Of a DNA stretch of 64,000 nt, positions 16,896-25,600 are shown piece by piece. Position 1 is the stretch's first letter. Every line of letters begins with the position of its first letter. The stretch lies in contig NZ_CAKMMF010000003.1 in the NCBI RefSeq assembly GCF_927798095.1, positions 160,612 to 224,611 of the forward strand, read 5' to 3'. The position numbers and the translations under genes were made by a program. The notes below the pieces were generated by a model. The model ran no database searches. It saw only the letters and a program-made list of their open reading frames with translations, and had not been told where the DNA came from. Source of the DNA: Paenibacillus plantiphilus (GTDB lineage Bacteria > Bacillota > Bacilli > Paenibacillales > Paenibacillaceae).

Positions 16896-19181
16896 ATGTT
16901 TGGGAAGTTTATGAAATGGACAGTTATCGCATCGATGATGTCTCTGTCCATCGCCGCTGCAGGTCCGGCATCGGCAATTGCCAAAGAGCCGCAAAAGTTC
17001 GTGGACGAGCAGCTGTTGAAAAATCCGTCGGAGGAAAAACGGATCATCGTGCAGTACAAGCCCGAAGCAGCTGCGGAGCGAAAGGCGAGCAAGAAGAAGT
17101 ATAAGAATCACAAGCAATTCAAGCATGTTCATGCGGAAGCGATGACCGTAACTCAGAAGGAGCTTGAGGAATTAATTGCTGATAAATCCATTCTTTCGAT
17201 TGAAGAGGATGGCATCATTCAAGCAGACGCTCAAATAGCAGACTGGGGAATTGAGCGCGTACAAGCGGATAAAAGCAGGGCGAATGGCGTTACAGGCGAT
17301 AATATTAAGGTCGCTGTATTTGATACCGGGATAGCCGACCATGAAGATCTGAACATTCTAGGCAAAATCAATTACACGGTCAGCAGCACAGCCAGCGATC
17401 TTAATGGACACGGGACGCATGTGGCCGGAATTATCGCAGCACTCGATAATACGGTTGGAGTAGTAGGTGCTGCGCCGGATGTCGACCTTTACTCGGTCAA
17501 AGTGCTTGGGGATGACGGCAATGGCCTTTATTCTTTTCTCATCGACGGTATTGATTGGGCTATCGACAACGATATCGATATTATCAATATGAGCTTAAGC
17601 GGAACGAGCGATGCACCGACATTGGAGGAAGCATGCGATACCGCCTATGAGAACGGCATTCTGATATTCGCGGCGGCTGGGAACGAAAGCACGAACTCCA
17701 GCGGCGATGATCCGACGCGTTATCCGGCCGGTTTTGACTCTGTAATCGCGGTCGCTAATGGAAATATGACGGATGGGCGGAACACACAATCCAACAAAGG
17801 TCCCCATCTGGAGCTGACAGCGCCGGGTACAGCCGTATTCAGCACTGCTATCAGCAACGCATATACGAGCAAGTCCGGCACCTCGATGGCATCGCCGTAT
17901 GCAGCCGCAGTTGCTGCCTTGTATATGGAGCAGAATCCAACGTACACGAATGTGCAGATCAGGAACAAACTTATTGAAACTGCCGATGATCTGGGCGATC
18001 CGGGGCGCGACAGCTCCTTTGGCTATGGAATGGTTCAAGCGCCTTTCCGCGAGCTTTCAGGCACGGGGCTTTATGCGGAATATTATAACAATGCGGATCT
18101 CACAGACCTCGTAATGACAAGAATTGACGACAAGGTCACTTTCGGTTGGGGATTGGGCAGTCCGGCAGCTGGCATTGACCCGGATACATTCAGTGTAAGA
18201 TGGTCGGGTCAGGTACGTCCGCTTTACTCCGAAACCTATGAATTTACGACGATTACAGATGACGGTGTTCGACTATGGGTCGACGGTCAATTGATTGTTG
18301 ACGACTGGAACAACCAGACGGTAACAGGCAATACTGGAACCATCTCGCTTACAGGCGGGCAGAAATATGACATCGTTATGGAATACTATGAAAATACCGA
18401 TAGCGCAAGCGCTGACTTAGCATGGTTTAGCCTCCATCAAAATTATGAATTTATTCCTAAGCGCCTGCTCTATCCTGCTGTGCCTGTCTCTAGTCTGGCA
18501 GCACCAACTGGACTTACTGCAACGGCCGGTGTGGGCAATGTGTCATTGAGCTGGAACGCTTCCAGCGGCGCAACAGGCTATAATGTCAAACGCTCAGCTT
18601 CAAGCGGCGGTCCTTATATGACAATTGCTTCAAATGTAACGGGAACAAGCCGTTTTGATATCGCGCCACCGAACAATATGACCTATTATTATGTTGTCAG
18701 CGCTGTAGACGGTGTGGCAGAAAGCGCGAATTCCGCCCAGGCTAGCGCTCTGGTGGAAGCAAACGGGATACAAGGCCAATATTTCAACAACATGGATTTC
18801 ACGGATTCGATAGCATCGCGCGTTGATACCAACATCAACTTCAACTGGGGCACGGGCAGCCCTGCATCCGGTGTTGATCCCGATACATTCAGCGTGCGCT
18901 GGAAGGGACTTATTAAGCCGCAATATTCGGAAACCTATACCTTCTATACCAATACGGATGACGGGGTGCGGCTCTATGTGAATAACGTGCTGGTCATTGA
19001 CAATTGGACGGATCATGGGCTCACTGAGGACAGCGGAACGATCACATTGGCAGCCGGACAGAAATACAATATTAAACTGGAATACTATGACAACATCTTC
19101 GATGCGGTCGTTCAGCTGTCGTGGTCAAGCAGCAGCCAGGCGAAGCAAATTATTCCGGGAAGCAGATTGTACTTGCCGTAA
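16896..19181 (+). CDS. Secreted subtilisin-like serine protease with two PA14 domains and a fibronectin III domain
   Basis: 761 residues from ATG 16896 after GGGAGGA; an open extension to 16863 lacks a site. Order: signal peptide (1-29), I9-type propeptide (about 45-112), S8 catalytic domain (about 118-385), PA14 (392-528), fibronectin III (537-625), second PA14 (628-761). The catalytic triad is D143 (VAVFDTG), H172 (GHGTHVAG) and S330 (SGTSMASP), with oxyanion N263. The two PA14 copies share FSVRW, SETY and TDDGVRL motifs and suggest glycan or cell-surface binding by the secreted protease. No sortase or S-layer anchor is seen. It is a single gene closed by a terminator. Confidence 0.92.
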   Translation: MFGKFMKWTVIASMMSLSIAAAGPASAIAKEPQKFVDEQLLKNPSEEKRIIVQYKPEAAAERKASKKKYKNHKQFKHVHAEAMTVTQKELEELIADKSILSIEEDGIIQADAQIADWGIERVQADKSRANGVTGDNIKVAVFDTGIADHEDLNILGKINYTVSSTASDLNGHGTHVAGIIAALDNTVGVVGAAPDVDLYSVKVLGDDGNGLYSFLIDGIDWAIDNDIDIINMSLSGTSDAPTLEEACDTAYENGILIFAAAGNESTNSSGDDPTRYPAGFDSVIAVANGNMTDGRNTQSNKGPHLELTAPGTAVFSTAISNAYTSKSGTSMASPYAAAVAALYMEQNPTYTNVQIRNKLIETADDLGDPGRDSSFGYGMVQAPFRELSGTGLYAEYYNNADLTDLVMTRIDDKVTFGWGLGSPAAGIDPDTFSVRWSGQVRPLYSETYEFTTITDDGVRLWVDGQLIVDDWNNQTVTGNTGTISLTGGQKYDIVMEYYENTDSASADLAWFSLHQNYEFIPKRLLYPAVPVSSLAAPTGLTATAGVGNVSLSWNASSGATGYNVKRSASSGGPYMTIASNVTGTSRFDIAPPNNMTYYYVVSAVDGVAESANSAQASALVEANGIQGQYFNNMDFTDSIASRVDTNINFNWGTGSPASGVDPDTFSVRWKGLIKPQYSETYTFYTNTDDGVRLYVNNVLVIDNWTDHGLTEDSGTITLAAGQKYNIKLEYYDNIFDAVVQLSWSSSSQAKQIIPGSRLYLP

Positions 19182-19193
19182 TGCAACATATAT

Positions 19194-19247
19194 AGAGAGG
19201 CGGTCCTGCAAGCAGCTTGCTGCTAATAGGGCCGCCTCTCTGCTTTT
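19194..19247 (+). terminator. Intrinsic terminator after the subtilase
   Basis: AGAGAGGCGG (19194-19203) pairs with CCGCCTCTCT (19232-19241). GCAAGCAGCTTGC inside the loop is also palindromic. A TTTT follows. Confidence 0.82.
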
Positions 19248-19339
19248 AGCTGGTCGGGTTACTCTGTCCCTGTGAAGCTCCATTCGATACAGGAGATGTA
19301 TTTTACACTAAAATAATAATTCAAAGTAACTCCTAGCCA

Positions 19340-19503
19340 CCTACTCCCTACACTCCCTACTCCCTACTCCAAATTTTCAAATTTCCAAATTTCCAAATTT
19401 CCAAATCACAAATCACAAATCACAAATCGCAATGCGCAACTCATAATTCATAACTCGTAACTCGTAACTCGTAATTCACAACTCACAACTCGCAACTCGC
19501 AAC
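19340..19503. repeat. Mosaic of 7-8 bp tandem micro-repeats
   Basis: A run of short units that change stepwise: CTACTCC-like, then AAATTTCC four times, then AAATCAC four times, then AACTCGT/AATTCAT/AACTCAC-like units to 19503. Each block differs from the next by one to three bases. It is non-coding, low in complexity, and touches the 3' end of a decayed ORF. Confidence 0.85.
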
Positions 19504-19673
19504 TCATATTTTCATACTGGGGGATGTGTCAACGCCGTGGGAGTTTTGCAGGCTGTTGAGAAGGTCCACGGGGACATTTTTCAGCTTGGCGGGGTCCGCA
19601 TCAGCCATCGCTTGCTCTCGAATATCAAGCGCGCTCTGCGTGACTGATTCGTGCTGAAACGTAGCATATCCGC
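19504..19673 (-). pseudogene. 3' remnant of an unrecognised gene cut by repeat array B
   Basis: On the minus strand the frame ending at TGA 19506-19504 is open for about 55 codons. It has protein-like composition and codon use, including MADADPAKLKNVPVDLLNSL followed by QNSHGVDTSPSMKI. It runs upstream into the boundary of the 113-bp array, where an in-frame TAA closes it. There is no start with a binding site except the internal ATG of MADADP. I read it as the C-terminal end of a gene whose 5' part was lost when the repeats arrived. I do not recognise the parent family. Confidence 0.45.
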
Positions 19674-20473
19674 CTTATGGAGATAGCCAAAGAGCTTTCT
19701 GCGATGCATTGGCATCTGTAAGAAGGTTTCTCAGCCTTACAGCGTGCCTCAGCCCACTTTTCCGAGCTGTAAAGCGGTTTTTCCGCCTTATGGAGATAGC
19801 CAAAGAGCTTTCTGCGATGCATTGGCATCTGTAAGAAGGTTTTTCAGCTTTACAGAGCGCCTCGCGCCGCTTTTTCGTGCTGTAAAGCGGTATTTCCGTC
19901 TTATGGAGATTGCCGAAGAGCATTCTGCGATGCATTGGCATCTGTAAGAAGGTTTTCTCAGCCTTACAGCGTGCCTCACCCCACTTTTCCGAGCTGTAAA
20001 GTGGTTTTTCCGCCTTATGGAGATAGTCGAAGGGCTTTCTGCGATGCTTTGTCGTCTGTAAGCGGGTTTTTCAGCTTTACAGAGCGCCTCGCGCCGCTTT
20101 TTCGTGCTGTAAAGCGGTATTTCCGTCTTATGGAGATAGTCGAAGGGCTTTCTGCGATGCTTTGTCGTCTGTAAGCGGGTTTTTCAGCTTTACAGCGTGC
20201 CTCACCCCACTTTTCCGGGCTGTAACGCGGTTTTTCCGCCTTATGGAGATAGTCGAAGGGCTTTCTGCGATGCATTGGCATCTGTAAGAAGGTTTCTCAG
20301 CCTTACAGCGTGCCTCAGCCCACTTTTCCGAGCTGTAACGCGGTTTTTCCGCCTTATGGAGATTGCCGAAGAGGATTCTGCGATGCATTGGCATCTGTAA
20401 GAAGGTTTCTCAGCCTTACAGCGTGCCTCAGCCCACTTTTCCGAGCTGTAACGCGGTTTTTCCGCCACATACA
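19667..20473. repeat. 113-bp tandem repeat array B, about 7 copies
   Basis: CTGTAAG motifs recur at 19716, 19829 and every 113 bp to about 20394. A second motif, CTGTAAAGCGG or CTGTAACGCGG, recurs at 19767 and every 113 bp after. Each unit is again two sub-units of about 51 and 62 bp. One has arms CTGTAAG/CTTACAG; the other folds as GCGG-TTTTT-CCGC with flanking pairs. Length and layout equal those of array A (4870-5612), and the T-run core is shared, although the spacer sequences differ. Confidence 0.93.
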
Positions 20474-20500
20474 GTGAATGTCTGGACTGACCTGAAGCAC

Positions 20501-20540
20501 AAAAAGCATGACGACTCTCAGCTAACTAGAGTGGTCATGC
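20501..20540 (-). terminator. Intrinsic terminator of the siderophore-type ABC ATPase gene
   Basis: Read on the minus strand, GCATGACCACTCT pairs with a GAGAGTCGTCATGC arm with few mismatches, and TTTTT follows (20505-20501). Confidence 0.82.
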
Positions 20541-20585
20541 TCATTATGTAGTGTTGATACCCGTCTGTCTGGACGGATGCTTCCG

Positions 20586-21464
20586 CTACTTAGCCATACC
20601 GACAAGCTCTCTTTCCTCCACGGTTGATACAACCGCCGACGCAGGTATTTCCTGCAAAGGCTTTTGTGGAACATGTGCCGAGCCAGCAAGCTCGAATGGT
20701 ATGCATAACGGTACGCCTGTTCGCGGATCAGCAAGAATATCGGCCTCAATTGCGAATACCTCGCGCAGCACCTCTTTGGTCATAACATGCTTCGGCGCAC
20801 CCTCGCTGACAACTTTGCCGGACTTGATCGCAACCATGTGCTGGGCATAGCGGGAGGCATGGTTTAGGTCATGAACGACCATTACAATTGTCCGTCCTTC
20901 ATCCTGGTTCAGCTTCTGCAACAATTGCAGCACCTCCAACTGATGCGCCATATCCAGAAAGGTAGTCGGTTCGTCCAGGAACAAAATATCCGTCTGCTGA
21001 GCAAGCGCCATCGCAATCCAGGCACGCTGCCTTTGGCCGCCTGACAGTTGATCAACTGGACGATCCATAAAGGCATCCATTCCTGTCACTCCGATTGCCC
21101 AGCGAATGATCTCCTTATCCTCGCGGGTCAAGCTGCCAAAGCCCTTTTGATGGGGAAAACGTCCATAGCCGACAAGCTCGGAAACGGTCAGTCCGTCCGG
21201 GGCAGTCGGATTTTGCGGCAGAATAGCAAGCTGCCGAGCCACTTCCTTCGTTGATTGCCCGTGTATCGTCTTGCCATCCAACAGCACATCGCCTGATTGC
21301 GGCTTCATGATACGGGCCATCGTCTTCAAAATAGTCGATTTGCCGGAGCCATTGGAGCCGACAAGAGCAGTAATTTTCCCAGTCGGTACAGATAAATTCA
21401 AATTGTTCACGATCAAAGTTTCCGCATAACCGATATTAAGTCCCTTCGTATTCAATCGTTCCAT
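20586..21464 (-). CDS. Iron-siderophore ABC transporter ATP-binding protein (FecE/FhuC/FepC type)
   Basis: 292 residues; ATG after GAGAGGAAG. The cytosolic ATPase of an iron-complex importer. Walker A is GSNGSGKST (36-44), the signature motif LSGGQRQR (about 140-147) and Walker B ILFLDEPT (about 159-166). The LPQNPTAPDGLTVSELV and GYGRFPHQ stretches are hallmarks of the iron-complex subfamily. The C-terminal ~30 residues form an extra tail. A Fur box lies about 40 bp upstream, so expression should rise in low iron. No permease or binding protein lies beside it, so it must serve a transporter encoded elsewhere. Confidence 0.92.
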   Translation of the reverse strand: MERLNTKGLNIGYAETLIVNNLNLSVPTGKITALVGSNGSGKSTILKTMARIMKPQSGDVLLDGKTIHGQSTKEVARQLAILPQNPTAPDGLTVSELVGYGRFPHQKGFGSLTREDKEIIRWAIGVTGMDAFMDRPVDQLSGGQRQRAWIAMALAQQTDILFLDEPTTFLDMAHQLEVLQLLQKLNQDEGRTIVMVVHDLNHASRYAQHMVAIKSGKVVSEGAPKHVMTKEVLREVFAIEADILADPRTGVPLCIPFELAGSAHVPQKPLQEIPASAVVSTVEERELVGMAK

Positions 21465-21500
21465 ATTATATCTTCCTCTCTATTCATCAATCCGCTACGG

Positions 21501-21520
21501 TGATAATGATTCTCATTTTT
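21501..21520 (-). promoter_or_regulatory. Fur box upstream of the siderophore ABC ATPase
   Basis: GATAATGATTCTCATTTTT (21502-21520) is a close match to the 19-bp Fur consensus, and TGATAAT-G-ATTCTCA fits the Bacillus 7-1-7 form with one mismatch. It sits 37-56 bp upstream of the ATPase start, in the promoter region. Confidence 0.85.
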
Positions 21521-21626
21521 AATGACAATTTATCAAACTTCATCTTCACCTGTCAATAGATAACCCGATTCTTTTTCACGGGCGCAGGTAAAATGAAGGC
21601 TGAATTGTGAATTATCCGTATTCGGT

Positions 21627-22358
21627 TTATCCAAACCAATGGCTGATATAGACCATCATCAACAATCCGATAATAAAGGAATAGGTCGAAGATCGCTCAA
21701 AGCCATGTCCATGGCTTTCAGGAATCAATTCTTTATAGACAATGAACAGCATTGCTCCAGCGGCAAAAGCCAACCCCACACCAATCAAGCCTTCAATATA
21801 GTTCGCCGTATAATATCCCGCCACCGCTGATACAGCCTCCATCAAGCCAGTCGCGAAAACAATCAGGGTCGATTTCAGTTTGTTTACGTTTGAGTTTATG
21901 AGGAATACAGCTAGAATAAGACCTTCAGGAATATTCTGAGCGCCAATTGAGATCGCCACCATCGGGCCTAACCCTTCATTCTGGCTCGCATAGCTGAATC
22001 CAGTGCTCAGCCCTTCAGGAATGTTATGAATGAACAGGGCGATAATAATCAGGATGGATTTGGAATCAAATGATTTGACATGGCTGTCGTTCTCCACATC
22101 AATATGAGGGATATTCTTCTCAATAAGATCCAGGGCTACGATTCCAAGCAAAATGCCGATGGTCAGCGCAACAATACCCGATTCTTTAATCGCTTGCGGC
22201 ATCAAGCCAAAGGTTGAGGCAGACACCATAATTCCAGCCGTAAAGGCAATGAGAATATCCTTCCATCTCTCGGACAGTTTGCGTATAAAAAATATAGGTG
22301 CGGCTCCTAAGATGGTAGCCATAGCTGATAGTATACTCCCGAGTAAAGCTGCCTCCAC
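21627..22358 (-). CDS. ZIP-family divalent metal transporter
   Basis: 243 residues from GTG 22358 after GGAGGAG. Eight hydrophobic helices are visible. The metal-binding motif of TM4 is HNIPEG (111-116). The matching TM5 motif reads QNIPEG (141-146), with Gln in place of the first His. KELIPESH follows in TM6, and a His-containing loop sits between TM3 and TM4. ZIP proteins import zinc, iron or manganese into the cytosol. The Q-for-H exchange in TM5 occurs in the ZupT-distant Bacillota group, so the preferred metal is uncertain. It lies near a Fur-controlled gene but has no Fur box of its own that I can see. Confidence 0.88.
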   Translation of the reverse strand: MEAALLGSILSAMATILGAAPIFFIRKLSERWKDILIAFTAGIMVSASTFGLMPQAIKESGIVALTIGILLGIVALDLIEKNIPHIDVENDSHVKSFDSKSILIIIALFIHNIPEGLSTGFSYASQNEGLGPMVAISIGAQNIPEGLILAVFLINSNVNKLKSTLIVFATGLMEAVSAVAGYYTANYIEGLIGVGLAFAAGAMLFIVYKELIPESHGHGFERSSTYSFIIGLLMMVYISHWFG

Positions 22359-22507
22359 GAATGAATCTCCTCCGTATTATTCTGCATCATCGATCATCGA
22401 TAGTGTACTTAATCTGCAGATTTAATGCAAACTACTGGTGTGAAGGATCAATGCTGACAAGGCCAGCTGCGATGCTGGCTGCTTCCGGCACATGAATCGA
22501 ATTGCAG

Positions 22508-22560
22508 AAAAAACAAATAAGCTGTCCCAAAAGCAACAGAAACGTTACTTTTGGGACAGC
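22508..22560 (-). terminator. Terminator of the NRPS/PKS operon
   Basis: GCTGTCCCAAAAG (22521-22533) pairs perfectly with CTTTTGGGACAGC (22548-22560). Read on the minus strand it is followed by TTATTTGTTTTTT. It lies 75 bp beyond the last NRPS stop and marks the left border of the cluster. Confidence 0.88.
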
Positions 22561-22634
22561 CCTCGTATTCGCTGCGGCTGTTTGTCATTGCCGCTTACCC
22601 GGCTCTAAAGCCGCCTCTAAAGCCTATCCTGTCA

Positions 22635-25600
22635 TCATCCGGTCGTTACGCCAAGATGGGGCTGAATAACAGCTGCCATTGCTTTAATTGTATTATGCTC
22701 GTAAATATTTATTTCTCCTGCTGGCAGACCGCTGGATTCCAGCTCAACCTCAAGTCGAATAGCAAGCAGTGAGTGTCCGCCAAGATCAAAGAAATCGTCG
22801 TTCACTCCTACTTTGTCTACCTTTAACACTTGCATCCATACGGCTGCGATTGTATTTTCTAGCGCAGTGGATGGCGCATCATTGCCCTCGCCGCCTTGAA
22901 GCTGACGCTCCTCGGGTTTCGGCAGAGATTTCCTGTCGAGCTTGCCATTCGGCGTAAGCGGCATCTTCTCCACTCGAATGATGAATGAAGGAACCATGTA
23001 GCTTGGCAAAGAGCGGGACAGCTGCTCCTTAAGCGCGCTCGCCTCTACCCCGTTATCCGCCGTAAAGTAAGCGCACAGACTCGCTATTCCCGTTTCATCC
23101 TCAATCGTTGTCACTGCCGCTTCGTATACTCCTTCTTGCTGAAGAAGAGCCGTTTCTATCTCGCCCAGCTCGATTCGATGACCACGGACTTTGACCTGTG
23201 TATCGATTCTGCCTAAGCAAACCAATGTTCCATCAGGAAGCCATTTTGCCAAATCACCCGTTCTGTACATCATTTTGCCAGGAAGAAATGGACATGGAAC
23301 GAATTTCTCCGCTGTCAGATCAGGACGGTTCCAATACCCTCTTGCCAGCCCGTCACCTGCAATGCACAGCTCTCCGGCAGCGCCATGCGGCAGTAGCCCG
23401 TCATACTGATCTACGACAAATACTTGGGTGTTGGCGATTGGTCGCCCAATTGTAATGTAATCACAATTCGTGACCTCCTGCATAGTAGACCAGATCGTCG
23501 TTTCTGTCGGGCCGTACATGTTGTACAGTCGGGCATTCGTAAGCTGCTTCAGGCTGTCCAGCATGAGAGGCGGCAGCGGTTCCCCGCCTAGCAATATTTC
23601 TTTAACATACCGCAAGCAATCTGTTTGTCCGGCATGCAGCAGCATCTGCATCCTGGATGGCGTCATTTGCAGCATATCAATGTCATAACGGCTGATGGCT
23701 TCTGCGATTCGTTTAGGGTCCTTCTGCGTCTGCTCATCCGCGATGACAACTGCTGCTCCAACCGCTAGCGGCAGAAGTGCTTCTAGGACGAATATATCGA
23801 ATGAAACCGTCGTCAGAAGCAGCACTTTTTTCTCAGCGCTGAAATCGATCGCCGACGTCATTCCTGTCATGAAATTGACAACCGACCGATGCTCAATCAT
23901 GACGCCCTTCGGCTTGCCTGTCGATCCCGAGGTATAGATCACATAAGCGAGATCCTCCGGTCCGGCAGCAGCAGCTAGCTGCGCTGCGCCTGCGCTGCTC
24001 AGATCCCCCTGCGCTGCGGCCAGCAGATCATCGAAAGACATGATGGCGCCGTCGAAATACAGGCTGCTCGTCTCAACGCCTTTGGACAACAGCAGCTTCG
24101 CTCCGCTGTCCTCCAGCATATGGCGAATACGGTCCACCGGATATTCAGGATCAATCGGAACGTAAGCCGCTCCTGCCTTCCATATGCCAAGCAGTCCGGT
24201 AATCAGATCAGGGCTGCGCTTCATCATAATGCCGACAATGCTGCCGCGGCCTACGCCTGCTGCCGTGAGGCCCGCGGCCAGACGCGACGACTGCTCGTCC
24301 AATTCCGCATACGATAGCGCCTGCTGGTCCCCGATAACGGCTGCTGCTGCAGGAGTTGTCCGCGCCTGCTCTGCGATCCACTCGTGGACTGTAATATCTT
24401 TCGCGTACGTCATTGCCGTTTCATTAAATTGAATTTCCAGCTTGCTGCGTTCTTCCGGCGCTATCATTTGGATGGCTGACAGCTGCCCAATAGGGTCAGC
24501 AATAACCGCATCCAGAACACGATGCAAATGGTCCATCAAACGGATAGCTGTCTCTTCCGTAAACAATTTAGCCGCGTAATCCAGATAAAACTTGGGCTGA
24601 CCGTCTGTTTCCACCACTTCCAGCAGCAAATCGAATTTGACCATCACATGCGGAGTATCCATCGGACGAATATGAATTCCACCAACGGAGAGGGTGTTCA
24701 CCTCCACATTTCTCATAATGAGCATCGTATCGAAAATCGGATTGCGGCTTGGATCACGGCGGATGGAGAGCTGGTCTACCAGCCACTCGAATGGCACAGC
24801 CGCATTGTCGAATGCCTTGAGGGCATTGTTTTTCACTTCCTCCAGAAACGCCAGGAACGTCTTCTGTCCAGACGGATAATTGCGCATCGCCAGCGTATTG
24901 ACCATCATACCAATCATGCGATCCAGATCGGCATGATTGCGACCGCCGACAGGCGAGCCGACAATGACATCCTCTTGCCCGGCATGCTTGGACAGCACTA
25001 TGGTATAGGCGGCGAGCACGACCATATAAGGCGTAGCGCCGCTTCTCTCCGCTAGCCGCTTCAATTGCTCCCATTGCGCAACATCCAAGTTGCGCGAGAC
25101 CGTTCCACCCTCGAAGGACTGGGCTGAAGGCCGCGGATAATCGGTTGGGAGCGCCAGCACCGGCAGCTCGCCGGATAATGTATGTTGCCAGTATTGCTTC
25201 TGAGCGTCCAGAAGTCCAGTTTCAAGCTGCGCATTTTGCCAGACTGCATAGTCCTTGTACTGCAGCCGCTGCTCGGGCAGGCTCCGACCCTCGTATAAGG
25301 CAGCGAACTCCTCCGTAACAATATCCATCGATAATCCATCGGCTGCAATATGATGCACATCGAAGAGAAGCAGGAATCGCTGCTCCGACAATTCGATAAT
25401 GCCGAAGCGGCACAATGGCGCTGATTCCAGCGCGAATGGCTGGATGAACGAAGCGATGATGCCCTCCGCATCTTCATTGTCTGCAAGCTTGTGGTAGAAC
25501 AAACGAGCATCCGCCTGCTTGTGAATGCGCTGAACCGGCTCCCCTTCCTCCCATTCGAAGGTGGTGCGAAGCGCTTCATGCCGCTCGACTATCGCCTTGA

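Noticed and set aside
19667-20473. Cluster of 75-88 residue ORFs on both strands
   Set aside because: They recur with the 113-bp period of array B, overlap on both strands and lack ribosome binding sites.
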